Shown: positions 9,131 to 22,056, counted from the first letter of the stretch. The stretch is 64,000 nt of DNA from Serratia liquefaciens (GCF_027594825.1 NZ_CP088930.1:434001-498000), one strand, 5' to 3'. Translations and numbers: made by a program. Notes: generated by a model not told the origin, from the sequence alone.

Positions 9131-9462
9131 AAAACAGTGAAACGCCAGACGGGAATAAATGAATGTCGTGGCTTTCATCCTGCTTTCGACAAATTACCCC
9201 AGGCGGTGAGTTGCCGCCTGATAAATAACGGATTACCGCTTTTCACTTTATTTTCCGGCTGCTTTCGGTTGATGACCAATCGAAAGGAAAAATAAATATA
9301 ACCAGTTGATACATATAGTTTTTTATGAATTTATCGGTTGCATTTCATTGTTTCGTTTGCTGTAATTTGCCACGAACAACTGAAAGCACTCCTGTCAGAT
9401 TAGCTGCGACGCATTGCGCCGCGGCGGGGTATGACTACAGCTAAATCGGGAGTCTCGCGTTA
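9131..9462 (+). promoter_or_regulatory. Promoter/operator region of the DeoR-SIS-aldolase operon
   Basis: 332 bp without a gene. A near-perfect inverted repeat has arms CTTTCGGTTG (9262-9271) and CAATCGAAAG (9277-9286) around five bases. A direct TTTCATTG/TTTCGTTT repeat lies at 9343-9358. TTTC(A/G)TT blocks are typical of DeoR-family sites such as those of AgaR and GlpR. The CTTTCG core also occurs at 9183 and in the region before the importer operon. This suggests that the adjacent regulator controls itself and the importer. Confidence 0.55.
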
Positions 9463-10233
9463 ATGATCAATACCGTAAAACGACGGGAATTAATTATCGA
9501 CCAGCTTTGTCGCGAAGGTTCGGTGCGCGTCGAGCAACTCAGCGCCCAGTTTTCTGTTTCCAGCGTCACCATCCGCAGCGATCTGCGTCAGCTGGAAAAA
9601 AGCGGCTGTGCGGTGCGCGCTTATGGCGGCGCAATGCTCAATAAACAGTTTGCCTTCGACCGCCCGTTGCAAGACAAGGGCCGTATCAATCGCGACGTGA
9701 AATACGCCATTGCCTGCGCCGCGGCGGAATTGGTCAACGACGGCGATGCCATCATTCTCGACTCCGGCTCCACCACCAGCCAGATGGCACAGCAACTGGC
9801 CGGCAAGAAAGACCTGGTGGTGATGACCAATGCGCTGAACATCGCGTTCGAACTGGCCAACAACGAACAGGTTGATCTGATGGTGGTGGGCGGCAGCGTG
9901 CGACGCAAATCCTGGTCACTGTATGGCCCGGCGGCGGAGCAGCATATGCGGCAGTTTCGTTTCGACAAGCTGTTTCTCGGCGTCGACGGTTTTGACCTGC
10001 TCAGCGGTATCACCACGCCAGATCCCGGTGAAGCGCAGCTCAACCGGGCGATGTGCGACGTAGCACGCGAAGTGATCGCCGTCGCCGATGCCAGCAAATT
10101 CGGTCGCACCAGCTTTTGCATGATCCGTGAAATTGGCCAAATCCAGCGTTTGGTCACCGACAGCCGCATCCCGGAAAACTACCTGCATGCGCTGAACCAT
10201 TTAGGTGTCGACGTGATTATCGCCGACCGTTAA
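9463..10233 (+). CDS. DeoR/GlpR-family transcriptional regulator (AgaR-like)
   Basis: 256 residues. An N-terminal winged helix (RRELIIDQLCREGSVRVEQL then SVSSVTIRSDLRQLEKSG) is followed by the DeoRC effector domain with the phosphosugar loop ILDSGSTTSQMAQQL. Regulators of this family usually repress sugar operons and are relieved by a phosphorylated intermediate. It is the first gene of an operon with the AgaS-like isomerase and the aldolase, and its own upstream region contains DeoR-like repeats, so autoregulation is likely. AgaR is the closest functional analogue by context; I did not use the gene name because identity cannot be measured here. Confidence 0.9.
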   Translation: MINTVKRRELIIDQLCREGSVRVEQLSAQFSVSSVTIRSDLRQLEKSGCAVRAYGGAMLNKQFAFDRPLQDKGRINRDVKYAIACAAAELVNDGDAIILDSGSTTSQMAQQLAGKKDLVVMTNALNIAFELANNEQVDLMVVGGSVRRKSWSLYGPAAEQHMRQFRFDKLFLGVDGFDLLSGITTPDPGEAQLNRAMCDVAREVIAVADASKFGRTSFCMIREIGQIQRLVTDSRIPENYLHALNHLGVDVIIADR

Positions 10234-10259
10234 CCGAGGCTTTTTAAGGAGTTTTCAAC

Positions 10260-11426
10260 ATGAACGGTTATTTTGCTTACGATGCGGGCTGGCTGGAACA
10301 ACGACATGCGCTGCATACCGCACGTGAGATCTGGCAACAGCCGGACTTATGGCAGGCGCTGCATCGACAGCTGCAGGAGCAGCAGGCCTTGTGGCAGCCT
10401 TTCCTTGCTCCGTTGCTGGCCAATCCTCGCCTACAGATTGTGCTTTGCGGTGCTGGCAGCTCGGCCTTCGCCGGCCGTGCGTTAGCGCCCTGGCTGCGAG
10501 AAAAAACCGGTCGTGACGTGGTGGCCTATGGCACCACCGATATCGTCGCCAACCCACACCAATATCTGGATCTGACGCGCCCAACGCTGCTGGTGTCCTT
10601 TGCCCGTTCCGGCAACAGCCCGGAAAGCGTAGCCACCGTGGAGCTGGCCGACCAACTGCTGCCGGAAAGTTACCACCTGATGCTGGTCTGCAACCCGGAC
10701 AGCCAATTGGCGCACTATGCCCATCAGCGCGATAACGTCTGCTCGTTGGTGATGCCGCAAGGCTCCAACGATCAAAGCTTCGCCATGACTTCCAGTTTCA
10801 GCTGCATGATGTTGTCCGCCGCGCTGTTGCTCGGGCCGCACTCCCTTGCCGAGGCCCAACGGCCACTCGCGACCATGGTGGCGCGCTGCCGCGAACTGCG
10901 TGAAACGCTGCAACCGCAGGTAAAAGCGCTCGCTGCCAGCGGTTTTCGACGCTACATCACGCTGGGCGGCAGTTGTTTCACCGGACTGGCGGAAGAGGCT
11001 TCGCTGAAGATGCTGGAACTGACTGCCGGGCAGATTGTCACCCGCTACGACTCGCCGCTTGGCCTGCGCCATGGGCCCAAATTTATGGTCGATGACCAAA
11101 CGTTGGTGCTGCTGATGTTCTCCAGCGGTGACTACGCCCGCCAGTACGATCGCGATTTGTGGAACGAGTTGCATCGCGATGGTCTGGCGATGCAGATGGT
11201 CGGCTTAACCGGCAGTGCGCAGCCGGTATCGGACATGATGCTGAACCTGCACCATGCCGAAGACGACGTCTGGCTGCTGTTCCCTTATCTGTTATTCACC
11301 CAAATGCTGGCCTTTGAAAGCTCGCTGGCGCTTGGCATGACGCCGGACAACCCATGCCCGACCGGTGAAGTGAACCGGGTGGTTAAAGGCGTCACCATTT
11401 ACCGTTATCCGTCTTCTGTGGCGTAA
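10260..11426 (+). CDS. agaS: SIS-domain sugar isomerase/deaminase, AgaS-like
   Basis: 388 residues, close to the length of AgaS. Two SIS domains are visible: the first holds GAGSSAFAGRAL (about 62-73) and FARSGNSPESVA, the second contains GGSCFTGLAEEASLKMLELT followed by SPLGLRHGPKFMV. These motifs match AgaS, which converts galactosamine-6-phosphate to tagatose-6-phosphate with loss of ammonia. It lies between the DeoR-type regulator and the tagatose-type aldolase with spacings of 26 and 9 bp. No GalNAc-6-phosphate deacetylase (AgaA) or tagatose-6-phosphate kinase gene is present in this cluster, so those steps would need nagA and pfkA-type enzymes from elsewhere. Confidence 0.85.
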   Translation: MNGYFAYDAGWLEQRHALHTAREIWQQPDLWQALHRQLQEQQALWQPFLAPLLANPRLQIVLCGAGSSAFAGRALAPWLREKTGRDVVAYGTTDIVANPHQYLDLTRPTLLVSFARSGNSPESVATVELADQLLPESYHLMLVCNPDSQLAHYAHQRDNVCSLVMPQGSNDQSFAMTSSFSCMMLSAALLLGPHSLAEAQRPLATMVARCRELRETLQPQVKALAASGFRRYITLGGSCFTGLAEEASLKMLELTAGQIVTRYDSPLGLRHGPKFMVDDQTLVLLMFSSGDYARQYDRDLWNELHRDGLAMQMVGLTGSAQPVSDMMLNLHHAEDDVWLLFPYLLFTQMLAFESSLALGMTPDNPCPTGEVNRVVKGVTIYRYPSSVA

Positions 11427-12290
<864 letters not shown>

Positions 12291-12614
12291 CGCAGCATAA
12301 ATCACCAATCCTGACCGCAGTTTCAGTCTCAACTGCGGTCAGCGCCCGTTTTCCATCGTGATACAGTTCACAGTAAAACCGCCACACCTCCTCCCAAATC
12401 ATTAAGCCGACTTCACTATGATCTAAATCATGGTTTTGCTTCACCCCCCTCACTATTATCAAATCCATTGGCACGAAAAATTAAGAATAGTATATAAAAC
12501 TTTTTTTACTGGATATGCATTGCATTCCAACTTCGGCACCATGCAACGCCTCTGATTAATGCTGATTCAACTGGAAGTACTTATTTTTAACTTCATTTTA
12601 AAAAGGAATTAATA
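12291..12614. other. Intergenic region: aldolase stem-loop and fimbrial-like gene promoter
   Basis: 324 bp without a gene. It contains the stem-loop reported separately. A palindrome ATGATCTAAATCAT at 12418-12431 shares the TGAT-N4-ATCA core of CRP/FNR-type sites. An AT-rich stretch with TATATA near 12490 could serve the downstream gene. Confidence 0.4.
12311..12352 (+). terminator. Probable terminator of the DeoR-SIS-aldolase operon
   Basis: Perfect 12-bp stem CTGACCGCAGTT (12311-12322) with AACTGCGGTCAG (12331-12342), 8-base loop, followed by CGCCCGTTTT. The T-run is short and offset. Confidence 0.6.
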
Positions 12615-12926
12615 ATGAAAAAATCACTTATGGCGTTAGTCCTCTTGGCCGTTCTTCCAGCCACTTTGCAAGCAGCACAAAACCCCAGCCACCCTGTGGC
12701 TTCTGGCACCATTCGCTTTGTTGGTGAAATCACGGCACCGGCATGCAGTATCAAGCATTTAAATGAAGGGATCATTTCGAATTGCTTCGGTATAAAATCA
12801 GCAAACAAAAGCGGTCAAATTACCACCACATTAAACAACATGCCGCCAGAATTAGTTTCCAACGTGACCACTGAGATCGTCAATAATAACGACCGTCTCA
12901 AGAACATCACGATAAGCTATAAGTAA
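12615..12926 (+). CDS. Small type 1 fimbrial-like secreted protein
   Basis: 103 residues. Signal peptide MKKSLMALVLLAVLPATLQA, then the motif GTIRFVGEITAPAC, which is the usual N-terminal strand and first cysteine of chaperone-usher pilins. A second cysteine (ISNC) follows about 16 residues later. The protein is far shorter than a full pilin (usually 160-180 residues) and no chaperone, usher or other subunit gene lies nearby. It could be a stand-alone secreted pilin-like protein or a degenerate subunit. The ribosome site AAGGAATT precedes the ATG. Confidence 0.75.
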   Translation: MKKSLMALVLLAVLPATLQAAQNPSHPVASGTIRFVGEITAPACSIKHLNEGIISNCFGIKSANKSGQITTTLNNMPPELVSNVTTEIVNNNDRLKNITISYK

Positions 12927-13141
12927 CCCTGGGGGTTTCTTTAACGTTCCTGTGGTGATCTGACTAAAACAACCTTTATATTTTATAAATTTATTTTATA
13001 GATTGCAGCATAAGTCAGTCTTATTCAAACCGCGCTTTCAGATGGGCAACCCAGAGTTGCCCATCTTCATGTCCGGAATCCGCCATCGCCACGCCAAGTT
13101 TCGTGCAATAATCTGCCCATCAAACGAGAGGAGTGATCAAA

Positions 13142-13666
13142 ATGCAGACTTTTTTTATTGATCGTATGGCGACGCCGGTGGGTGAACTGGTACTGATTGC
13201 CGATGAGCAGGACCGCTTGCGCGCTATCGACTGGACTGAACATGAAGTCCGCCTGATGAAGCTGCTGAATACCCATTACCGAGCCGATCGTTTCCAACTG
13301 GTAGACAAACGCAATCCCGGTGGCCTGACCGATGCCATGCAGCGCTATTTTTCCGGTGAACTGGATGTGATCAACGATCTGCCGGTCATGACGGCCGGCA
13401 CTGAGTTCCAGCGCAGCGTCTGGCAGCAACTGCGCCAGATCCCGTGCGGCGAGATCATCACCTACGGTGAACTGGCTAAGCGTATCGGTCGCCCGACGGC
13501 TTCACGCGCGGTGGGAATGGCCAACGGTTCCAACCCCATTAGCATCGTAGTGCCCTGCCACCGGGTGATTGGCTCACAGGGCGCGTTGACCGGCTATGCC
13601 GGTGGCGTTCAGCGCAAACAGTGGCTGTTGAAACACGAAGGCTACTTGCAGAGCGACCTGCTTTAA
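13142..13666 (+). CDS. ogt: Methylated-DNA--[protein]-cysteine S-methyltransferase
   Basis: 174 residues from the ATG at 13142, which has GAGAGGAG 8 bp upstream; a GTG at 13133 is in frame but overlaps that site. The active-site motif IVVPCHRVIG is intact, with the DNA-binding RAVGMANGSNP segment before it. Ogt removes methyl groups from O6-methylguanine by transfer to the cysteine, in the cytoplasm. As in E. coli, it lies near fnr. Confidence 0.95.
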   Translation: MQTFFIDRMATPVGELVLIADEQDRLRAIDWTEHEVRLMKLLNTHYRADRFQLVDKRNPGGLTDAMQRYFSGELDVINDLPVMTAGTEFQRSVWQQLRQIPCGEIITYGELAKRIGRPTASRAVGMANGSNPISIVVPCHRVIGSQGALTGYAGGVQRKQWLLKHEGYLQSDLL

Positions 13667-14086
13667 TTCAACCCACCGGAGTAGCGCAGATCACTATGGG
13701 CTATTCCGGTGGCTAACAGGTCATGTCAGCCAAAAGTTCTGTGCGGCAAAAATTGGCATGAGCACGATCGGTTTTCGCCGGCAGCGCGAACAAATATTGG
13801 CCTCCCCCTGCCAAAAGGCGCTCAAAAGACAGGGTTAAATGCTGCTTACTGAAAAATACGCTGCGCTACCCCTCATTTCTTGCCGATGCAGAGCGCCAAC
13901 CGTGACAACCGTTGCCGAGCGTAACTAGCAAATAAATCGAAATATTTCAGGTAACTACAGAATAAACGGCTGTGAGATCGCTTAATATTCGCACAGAATT
14001 CCCCCGTTCTTATTAATGCCACCCTTATCACCTGCCGGAAAAGATGTTAAAATTGACGCATATCAATTATTGAATGAGCGTAATCT
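13667..14086. other. Intergenic region between ogt and fnr
   Basis: 420 bp with no convincing gene. It should carry the fnr promoter; the FNR box at 14053-14066 is reported separately. I see no other recognisable element. Confidence 0.5.
14053..14066 (+). promoter_or_regulatory. FNR box in the fnr leader
   Basis: TTGACGCATATCAA matches the FNR consensus TTGAT-N4-ATCAA at nine of ten fixed positions. It lies 20 bp before the fnr start codon, near the likely transcription start, which fits negative autoregulation as described for E. coli fnr. Confidence 0.8.
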
Positions 14087-14851
14087 ATGATCCCGGAAAA
14101 ACGCGTGATTCGTCGTATCCAGTCTGGTGGTTGTGCGATCCATTGTCAGGATTGCAGTATCAGCCAGCTGTGTATTCCTTTTACTCTTAATGCGCACGAG
14201 TTGGACCAGCTCGACAACATTATCGAAAGGAAAAAGCCTATCCAGAAGGGCCAGACCCTGTTCAAGGCCGGCGATGAACTGAAATCGCTGTACGCTATCC
14301 GCTCCGGGACCATCAAGAGTTATACCATCACCGAACAGGGCGACGAGCAAATCACCGGCTTCCACCTGGCGGGCGATCTGGTCGGTTTTGATGCTATCGG
14401 CGGTCTGAAGCACCCGAGCTTCGCTCAGGCGCTGGAAACCTCCATGGTATGCGAAATCCCATTCGAAACGCTGGATGACCTCTCCGGTAAAATGCCTAAT
14501 CTGCGTCAACAGATCATGCGTCTGATGAGCGGCGAGATTAAAGGCGACCAGGACATGATCCTGCTGTTGTCGAAGAAAAATGCCGAAGAGCGTCTGGCGG
14601 CATTCGTCTATAACCTGTCGCGCCGCTTTGCGGAGCGGGGTTTCTCACCGCGCGAGTTCCGCCTGACCATGACCCGCGGCGATATCGGTAACTACCTCGG
14701 CCTGACGGTTGAAACCATCAGTCGCCTGCTGGGCCGCTTCCAGAAAAGCGAAATTCTCAGCGTTAAAGGCAAATACATCACCATCGAAAATGTCGACGCC
14801 TTGTCCGTACTGGCCGGTACACCACGCATTAACGTCACCGTAAACGCCTGA
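14087..14851 (+). CDS. fnr: Fumarate/nitrate reduction regulator FNR
   Basis: 254 residues. The iron-sulfur cysteines C16, C20, C23, C29 and a downstream Cys in SMVCEIP correspond to those of E. coli FNR, where C20, C23, C29 and C122 bind the oxygen-sensing [4Fe-4S] cluster. A cyclic-nucleotide-like beta-barrel is followed by the dimer helix and the CRP-type helix-turn-helix [20 protein letters not shown] with the E-x2-S-R recognition residues. It is the global activator and repressor of anaerobic genes; candidate targets in this window include itself and fnrS. uspE follows on the same strand. Confidence 0.98.
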   Translation: MIPEKRVIRRIQSGGCAIHCQDCSISQLCIPFTLNAHELDQLDNIIERKKPIQKGQTLFKAGDELKSLYAIRSGTIKSYTITEQGDEQITGFHLAGDLVGFDAIGGLKHPSFAQALETSMVCEIPFETLDDLSGKMPNLRQQIMRLMSGEIKGDQDMILLLSKKNAEERLAAFVYNLSRRFAERGFSPREFRLTMTRGDIGNYLGLTVETISRLLGRFQKSEILSVKGKYITIENVDALSVLAGTPRINVTVNA

Positions 14852-14978
14852 TCCCTATGCTGGGTTAATCATTCGACAGAATTATTGACCCAGCACACCT
14901 CTGCCGCTGTTCTGTTTTTCAATGTTGGGTTACTCTGTAAATTGACAGACTGTTGATTTTCAGCTGTAAGGAGGCCCT

Positions 14979-15941
14979 ATGGCGAAGTATCAGAATCTTC
15001 TGGTGGCTATTGACCCCAATCAGGACGACCAGCCGGCGCTGCGCCGGGCGGTATACCTGATAAAACGCAATGGCGGGCGCATTAAGGCCTTCCTGCCTAT
15101 TTATGACTTCTCTTACGAGATGACGACCCTGCTCTCCCCGGACGAAAGAACGGCAATGCGGCAAGGTGTTATCAGCCAGCGCGCCGCCTGGATCACCGAG
15201 CAATGTCGTTTTTATCTCGACGAAGGCGTGCCCATCGAAATCAAAGTGGTCTGGCATAACCGTCCTTATGAGGCGATTATTCAGGAAGTGATCGCCGGCA
15301 AACACGATCTGCTGCTAAAAATGGCGCACCAACACGACCGTCTTGAATCCGTCATTTTCACCCCAACTGATTGGCATCTGTTACGCAAGTGCCCGTGCCC
15401 GGTGTGGATGGTCAAAGATCAGCCCTGGCCTGAAGGCAGTAAAGCGGTGGTTGCGGTTAACCTGGCTAGTGAAGAACCCTACCACGACCCCTTGAATATC
15501 AAACTGGTGCAGGAGACCGTCGAGTTGGCGCACAATGTCAACCAAACGGAAGTGCATCTGGTCGGCGCTTACCCCGTCACCCCTATCAATATCGCCATTG
15601 AACTGCCTGATTTTGATCCCAGCGTCTACAACGATGCCATCCGCGGACAGCATCTGATTGCCATGAAGGCGCTAAGACAGAAATTCGGCATTAACGAAGA
15701 GTTTACCCACGTCGAAAAAGGCCTGCCGGAGGAGGTGATCCCCGATCTGGCGGAACATTTGCAGGCGGGCGTCGTGGTGTTGGGCACGCTGGGCCGCACC
15801 GGTATCTCGGCGGCGTTTATCGGCAATACCGCCGAACATGTGATCGACCATCTGAAATGTGACCTGCTGGTGATTAAGCCAGAAAACTTCAATTGCCCGA
15901 TCGAAGTTGACGAAGATGATGAGCACGACGATGAAGATTGA
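14979..15941 (+). CDS. uspE: Universal stress protein E
   Basis: 320 residues with two tandem Usp domains: the first begins [19 protein letters not shown], the second ends with the nucleotide-loop-like [20 protein letters not shown]. The acidic tail [12 protein letters not shown] is noteworthy. UspE is linked in E. coli to stress resistance and motility. The fnr-uspE order is conserved among enterobacteria. An apparent -35 TTGACA lies near 14942 and the ribosome site AAGGAGG precedes the ATG, so it can be expressed separately from fnr. Confidence 0.95.
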   Translation: MAKYQNLLVAIDPNQDDQPALRRAVYLIKRNGGRIKAFLPIYDFSYEMTTLLSPDERTAMRQGVISQRAAWITEQCRFYLDEGVPIEIKVVWHNRPYEAIIQEVIAGKHDLLLKMAHQHDRLESVIFTPTDWHLLRKCPCPVWMVKDQPWPEGSKAVVAVNLASEEPYHDPLNIKLVQETVELAHNVNQTEVHLVGAYPVTPINIAIELPDFDPSVYNDAIRGQHLIAMKALRQKFGINEEFTHVEKGLPEEVIPDLAEHLQAGVVVLGTLGRTGISAAFIGNTAEHVIDHLKCDLLVIKPENFNCPIEVDEDDEHDDED

Positions 15942-15953
15942 TGTCTGACGCAT

Positions 15954-15981
15954 AAAAAAACGGGCCGGAAGGCCCGTTTTT
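15954..15981. terminator. Bidirectional terminator between uspE and pntB
   Basis: AAAAAAACGGGCC-GGAA-GGCCCGTTTTT: GC-rich stem with an A-run before and a T-run after, so it can end both the rightward uspE and the leftward pntAB transcripts. Confidence 0.9.
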
Positions 15982-15994
15982 CATTGCTGGTACG

Positions 15995-17389
15995 TTACGC
16001 CTGCAGCGCTCGCAAGATCGCTTCCACACTCTCTTTGGCATCGCCAAACAGCATCTGGGTGTTGTCTTTAAAGAACAGCGGATTCTGCACGCCGGCGTAA
16101 CCGGTGTTCATAGAACGTTTGAAGGCAATGACATTCTGCGCCTTCCACACTTCCAGTACCGGCATGCCGGCGATCGGGCTGCGCGGATCTTCCAGCGCGG
16201 CCGGGTTCACCGTATCGTTGGCGCCAATCACCAGCACGGTATCGGTATCCGGGAAATCTTCGTTGATTTCATCCATTTCCAACACCACGTCGTAAGGCAC
16301 CTTGGCTTCCGCCAGCAGTACGTTCATGTGGCCCGGCAACCGCCCGGCAACCGGGTGAATACCGAAACGTACTTTGATGCCGCGCGCACGCAGTTTCTCG
16401 GTGATTTCCGCCACCGGATACTGCGCCTGGGCGACCGCCATGCCATAGCCTGGGGTGATGATGACCGAAGTGGAGTTCTTCAACTGTTCGGCAACCTCTT
16501 CCGCGGTCGTTTCGCGATACTCACCCATTTCTTCCGCATTACCGGTCGAAGAACCGTCGGTACCGAAACCGCCGGCAATCACGCTGATAAACGAACGGTT
16601 CATCGCCTTACACATGATGTAAGACAGGATGGCCCCCGAAGAACCCACCAGTGCCCCGGTCACGATCAGCAGATCGTTGCTAAGCATGAAGCCCGCCGCG
16701 GCCGCTGCCCAGCCCGAATAGGAGTTGAGCATCGACACCACCACCGGCATATCTGCGCCGCCGATGGAAGCCACCAGATGCCAACCAAACGCCAGAGCGA
16801 TAGCGGTCATCAGCACCAGCGCCACGGCCTGCCAACCCACGCTGTCGGCGCGAACAAACACCACCAGCAACAGGAAGGAGATGACCAGCGCCGCCAGGTT
16901 CATTTTGTGACGGTTAGGCAAGGCCAAAGGTTTGGATGAAATGATGCCACGCAGTTTACCGAAGGCGACAATCGAACCTGTGAAGGTCACCGCACCGATA
17001 AAGATACCGAGGAACACTTCGGTCAGATGGATGTTTTCCATCACCGGTTCCATCGGCGCGCCGTGATCCAGATAGCTGTTCAAGCCCACCAGTACCGCCG
17101 CCAGGCCGACAAAGCTGTGCAGTACCGCCACCAGCTCTGGCATTTCGGTCATTTCGACCTTTTTCGCCAGATAGACCCCAATGGAACCACCGATAATCAT
17201 CGCGATGATGATCCAGCCTACGTTGCCGGAATCCGGTCCCAGAATGGTGGCGATCAGCGCAATCGCCATCCCTGCGATACCAAACAGGTTGCCCCGCTTG
17301 GACGTTTCATGGCGCGATAACCCCGCCAGGCTGCAGATAAATAAAATAGCGGCAACAATGTATGCAGCTGTAACTAATCCTCCAGACAT
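15995..17389 (-). CDS. pntB: NAD(P) transhydrogenase subunit beta
   Basis: 464 residues, close to E. coli PntB (462). About nine membrane segments come first, then the C-terminal NADP-binding domain III with [16 protein letters not shown] and [14 protein letters not shown]. With PntA it forms the proton-translocating transhydrogenase in the inner membrane, reducing NADP+ with NADH at the expense of the proton gradient. It begins 10 bp after the pntA stop. Confidence 0.98.
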   Translation of the reverse strand: MSGGLVTAAYIVAAILFICSLAGLSRHETSKRGNLFGIAGMAIALIATILGPDSGNVGWIIIAMIIGGSIGVYLAKKVEMTEMPELVAVLHSFVGLAAVLVGLNSYLDHGAPMEPVMENIHLTEVFLGIFIGAVTFTGSIVAFGKLRGIISSKPLALPNRHKMNLAALVISFLLLVVFVRADSVGWQAVALVLMTAIALAFGWHLVASIGGADMPVVVSMLNSYSGWAAAAAGFMLSNDLLIVTGALVGSSGAILSYIMCKAMNRSFISVIAGGFGTDGSSTGNAEEMGEYRETTAEEVAEQLKNSTSVIITPGYGMAVAQAQYPVAEITEKLRARGIKVRFGIHPVAGRLPGHMNVLLAEAKVPYDVVLEMDEINEDFPDTDTVLVIGANDTVNPAALEDPRSPIAGMPVLEVWKAQNVIAFKRSMNTGYAGVQNPLFFKDNTQMLFGDAKESVEAILRALQA

Positions 17390-17399
17390 GTGCTACCCC

Positions 17400-19468
<2,069 letters not shown>

Positions 19469-20419
19469 ATGAAGCTGAAGAACACGATCATCGCGTCAGC
19501 CTTGTTATCACTCACTGCGCTGTCCGCTCATGCGGCGCAAGAGTTAACTCCTGAAAAAGCAGCGGCGTTGAAGCCGTTTGATCGCATCACGATTACCGGC
19601 CGCTTTAATGCCATCAATGAAGCTGCTGATGCCATTTCCCGCCGTGCAGACAAACTGGGTGCCGACGCCTTCTACATCCAGGACAGCAACAATAGCAACA
19701 ACGGCGGCAACTGGCGCGTCACCGCCGATCTTTACCACAAAGATGCGCCGGAAGTGAGCAAAGAACCGAAATACCGCGTGATTAACGGCGTTACTGAACT
19801 GCCGAAAGAACAAGCCTTCCTGCTGGAGCCTTACGATACGGTAAGCGTCAGCGGCTTCTACCGCAGCCAGCCTGACATCAACGACGCCATCACCAAAGAA
19901 GCGAAAAAGAAAGGTGCAGCGTCCTTCTTTATCGTGCGTCAGGTTGATGCCAACCAGGGCGGCAACCAGTTCATTACCGCCTATATCTACAAAGCCGATG
20001 CGCCTAAACGTACCGTTCAGAATCCGGATGCCATCCCGGCCGACTCTGAAGCCGGCAAGGCCGCCTTGGCTGCCGGTGGTGCCGCCGCCGCCAATGTGGA
20101 AATTCCGGGTGTAGCCTCTTCTGGTTCGCCAAGCCGTGACGTAGGCCGTTTCTTCGAAACCCAGTCTTCTACCGGTAAACGTTATACTGTCACCTTGCCT
20201 AACGGCACCAAGATTCAGGAAGTGAACAACGTGACCGCCGCGCAGATGGTGCCGTTTGACTCAGTGACCTTTACCGGCCACTTCAACAGCATGACCGACG
20301 TTTCTACCGAAGTGGCGAAACGCGCGGCTGAGAAAGGCGCCAAGTACTACCACGTAACCCGCCAGTGGCAGAACAAGAGCGGCGGCAACCTGACCGTCAG
20401 CGCTGACCTGTTCAAATAA
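19469..20419 (+). CDS. ydgH: YdgH-type protein with three DUF1471 domains
   Basis: 316 residues. Signal peptide MKLKNTIIASALLSLTALSAHA, followed by three repeats of the DUF1471 (YhcN/BhsA-like) domain, each with a strand like ITITGRFN or VTFTGHFN and a xxGGNxxxxADLY-type end. Single-domain relatives are periplasmic or outer-membrane stress and biofilm proteins; the role of the three-domain form is not established. It diverges from pntAB and is followed by a good terminator, as in E. coli. Confidence 0.92.
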   Translation: MKLKNTIIASALLSLTALSAHAAQELTPEKAAALKPFDRITITGRFNAINEAADAISRRADKLGADAFYIQDSNNSNNGGNWRVTADLYHKDAPEVSKEPKYRVINGVTELPKEQAFLLEPYDTVSVSGFYRSQPDINDAITKEAKKKGAASFFIVRQVDANQGGNQFITAYIYKADAPKRTVQNPDAIPADSEAGKAALAAGGAAAANVEIPGVASSGSPSRDVGRFFETQSSTGKRYTVTLPNGTKIQEVNNVTAAQMVPFDSVTFTGHFNSMTDVSTEVAKRAAEKGAKYYHVTRQWQNKSGGNLTVSADLFK

Positions 20420-20441
20420 GTTTCACTTTGCGGTTTACCAT

Positions 20442-20471
20442 CGGGCAGCCATTGAGCTGCCCGTTTTTTTT
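20442..20471 (+). terminator. Terminator of ydgH
   Basis: Stem CGGGCAGC (20442-20449) with GCTGCCCG (20456-20463), then a run of eight T. Confidence 0.9.
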
Positions 20472-20664
20472 GCCTCGCTTGCCGCCTGCCAGTTGAATAA
20501 TTTTTTGCAAAAATCGCATATTCAATCATTGCATCCGCAGAGATCCATCCGTAGAATTTGCGCGAATTTTTAGGGCTATTGTCTATTTGTTCAGTAATTA
20601 TCATTACGTTGTTACTGTCTGGCAGTTCGCTCCCAGTTGTTTATTCTGCGTTCAGGATCCGTCA

Positions 20665-22056
20665 TTGGAAAAGAAACTAGGTCTTACCGCGTTAACCGCA
20701 TTGGTGCTCAGCTCAATGCTGGGCGCTGGGGTTTTCAGCCTGCCGCAAAACATGGCTCAGGTCGCCAGCCCGGCCGCCCTGCTGCTGGGGTGGGCGATTA
20801 CCGGTGTCGGCATCCTGTTTCTGGCTTTTGCCATGCTGTTGCTCACCCGCCTGCGGCCCGATCTGGACGGCGGTATTTTCACCTACGCGAAAGAAGGCTT
20901 CGGCGAACTGGTCGGCTTCTGCTCCGCCTGGGGCTATTGGCTGTGCGCCGTTATCGCCAATGTTTCTTACCTGGTGATCGTATTTGCCGCACTGAGTCTG
21001 TTCACCGATCGCGGCGGCGAGGTCATTTTAGGTGACGGCAATACCTGGCAGGCGCTGCTGGCTGAGTCGCTGCTGCTGTGGATTGTGCATGCGCTGGTGC
21101 TACGCGGCGTGCAAACCGCGGCCAGCATCAATTTGGTCGCCACTCTGGCCAAGCTGTTGCCGCTGGGGATGTTTGCCGTATTGGCGGCGGTTGCATTCAA
21201 GATGGACGTCTTCACGCTGGACTTCCACGGCGTCGCGCTTGGCCAACCGGTGTGGGAGCAGGTTAAAAATACCATGCTGATCACCCTGTGGGTGTTCATT
21301 GGCGTTGAAGGCGCAGTGGTGGTTTCGGCGCGGGCACGCCATAAAAAAGATGTGGGCCGCGCCACCATGCTGGCCGTGGTATCTGCATTGGCAGTCTATC
21401 TGCTGGTGACGCTGCTCTCATTGGGGGTGGTACCGCGCAGCGAATTGGCCGAGATGCGCAATCCATCAATGGCGGTGCTGATGGTCGATCTTATTGGCCC
21501 ATGGGGTAATGTGATTATCGCCGCCGGCCTGATCGTCTCGGTATGCGGCGCTTACCTGAGCTGGACGATCATGGCTGCCGAGGTGCCGCTGCTGGCGGCG
21601 CAACACGGCGCCTTTCCTAAAATATTCTGCAAACAGAACAAGAACCACGCGCCTTCGGCTTCGCTGTGGCTGACCAACCTCGCGGTACAGTTCGCGCTGG
21701 TGCTGATCTGGCTGACCGGCAGCAACTACAACTCGTTGCTGACTATCGCTTCGGAAATGATCCTGGTGCCCTATTTCCTGGTCGGCGCCTTCCTGTTTAA
21801 GGTAGCGATCCGTCGTCAGGACAAGCGGCTGATGTTTGCCGCAACGGGCGCCTGCCTGTATGGCATTTGGCTGCTCTATGCGTCAGGCTTGATGCATCTG
21901 CTGATGTCGGTGCTGCTGTATGCGCCTGGGCTGTTGGTGTTTATCTATGCAAGGCGCGGACATGGTGATGTCAAATTGCTGAATCAGCTGGAGAAAGGCA
22001 GTATTTTTCTGTTGCTGGTGGCCACAGTGCCGGCCGGCTGGTTTATGCTGCAGTAG
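20665..22056 (+). CDS. ydgI: Basic amino acid/polyamine antiporter family permease (ArcD-like)
   Basis: 463 residues when started at the TTG at 20665, which gives the N-terminus MEKKLGLTALTALVLSSMLG that matches E. coli YdgI; a longer form from 20587 would add a poorly supported 26-residue leader. About twelve membrane segments; the SSMLGAGVFSLP segment is typical of APC-family arginine/ornithine antiporters. Substrate specificity is inferred from family only. The gene follows ydgH, as in E. coli. Confidence 0.88.
   Translation: MEKKLGLTALTALVLSSMLGAGVFSLPQNMAQVASPAALLLGWAITGVGILFLAFAMLLLTRLRPDLDGGIFTYAKEGFGELVGFCSAWGYWLCAVIANVSYLVIVFAALSLFTDRGGEVILGDGNTWQALLAESLLLWIVHALVLRGVQTAASINLVATLAKLLPLGMFAVLAAVAFKMDVFTLDFHGVALGQPVWEQVKNTMLITLWVFIGVEGAVVVSARARHKKDVGRATMLAVVSALAVYLLVTLLSLGVVPRSELAEMRNPSMAVLMVDLIGPWGNVIIAAGLIVSVCGAYLSWTIMAAEVPLLAAQHGAFPKIFCKQNKNHAPSASLWLTNLAVQFALVLIWLTGSNYNSLLTIASEMILVPYFLVGAFLFKVAIRRQDKRLMFAATGACLYGIWLLYASGLMHLLMSVLLYAPGLLVFIYARRGHGDVKLLNQLEKGSIFLLLVATVPAGWFMLQ

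Noticed and set aside
14858..14897. Terminator after fnr formed by TGCTGGGT and ACCCAGCA
   Set aside because: The stem is 8 bp with a loop of more than 20 bases and no T-run, so termination is doubtful.
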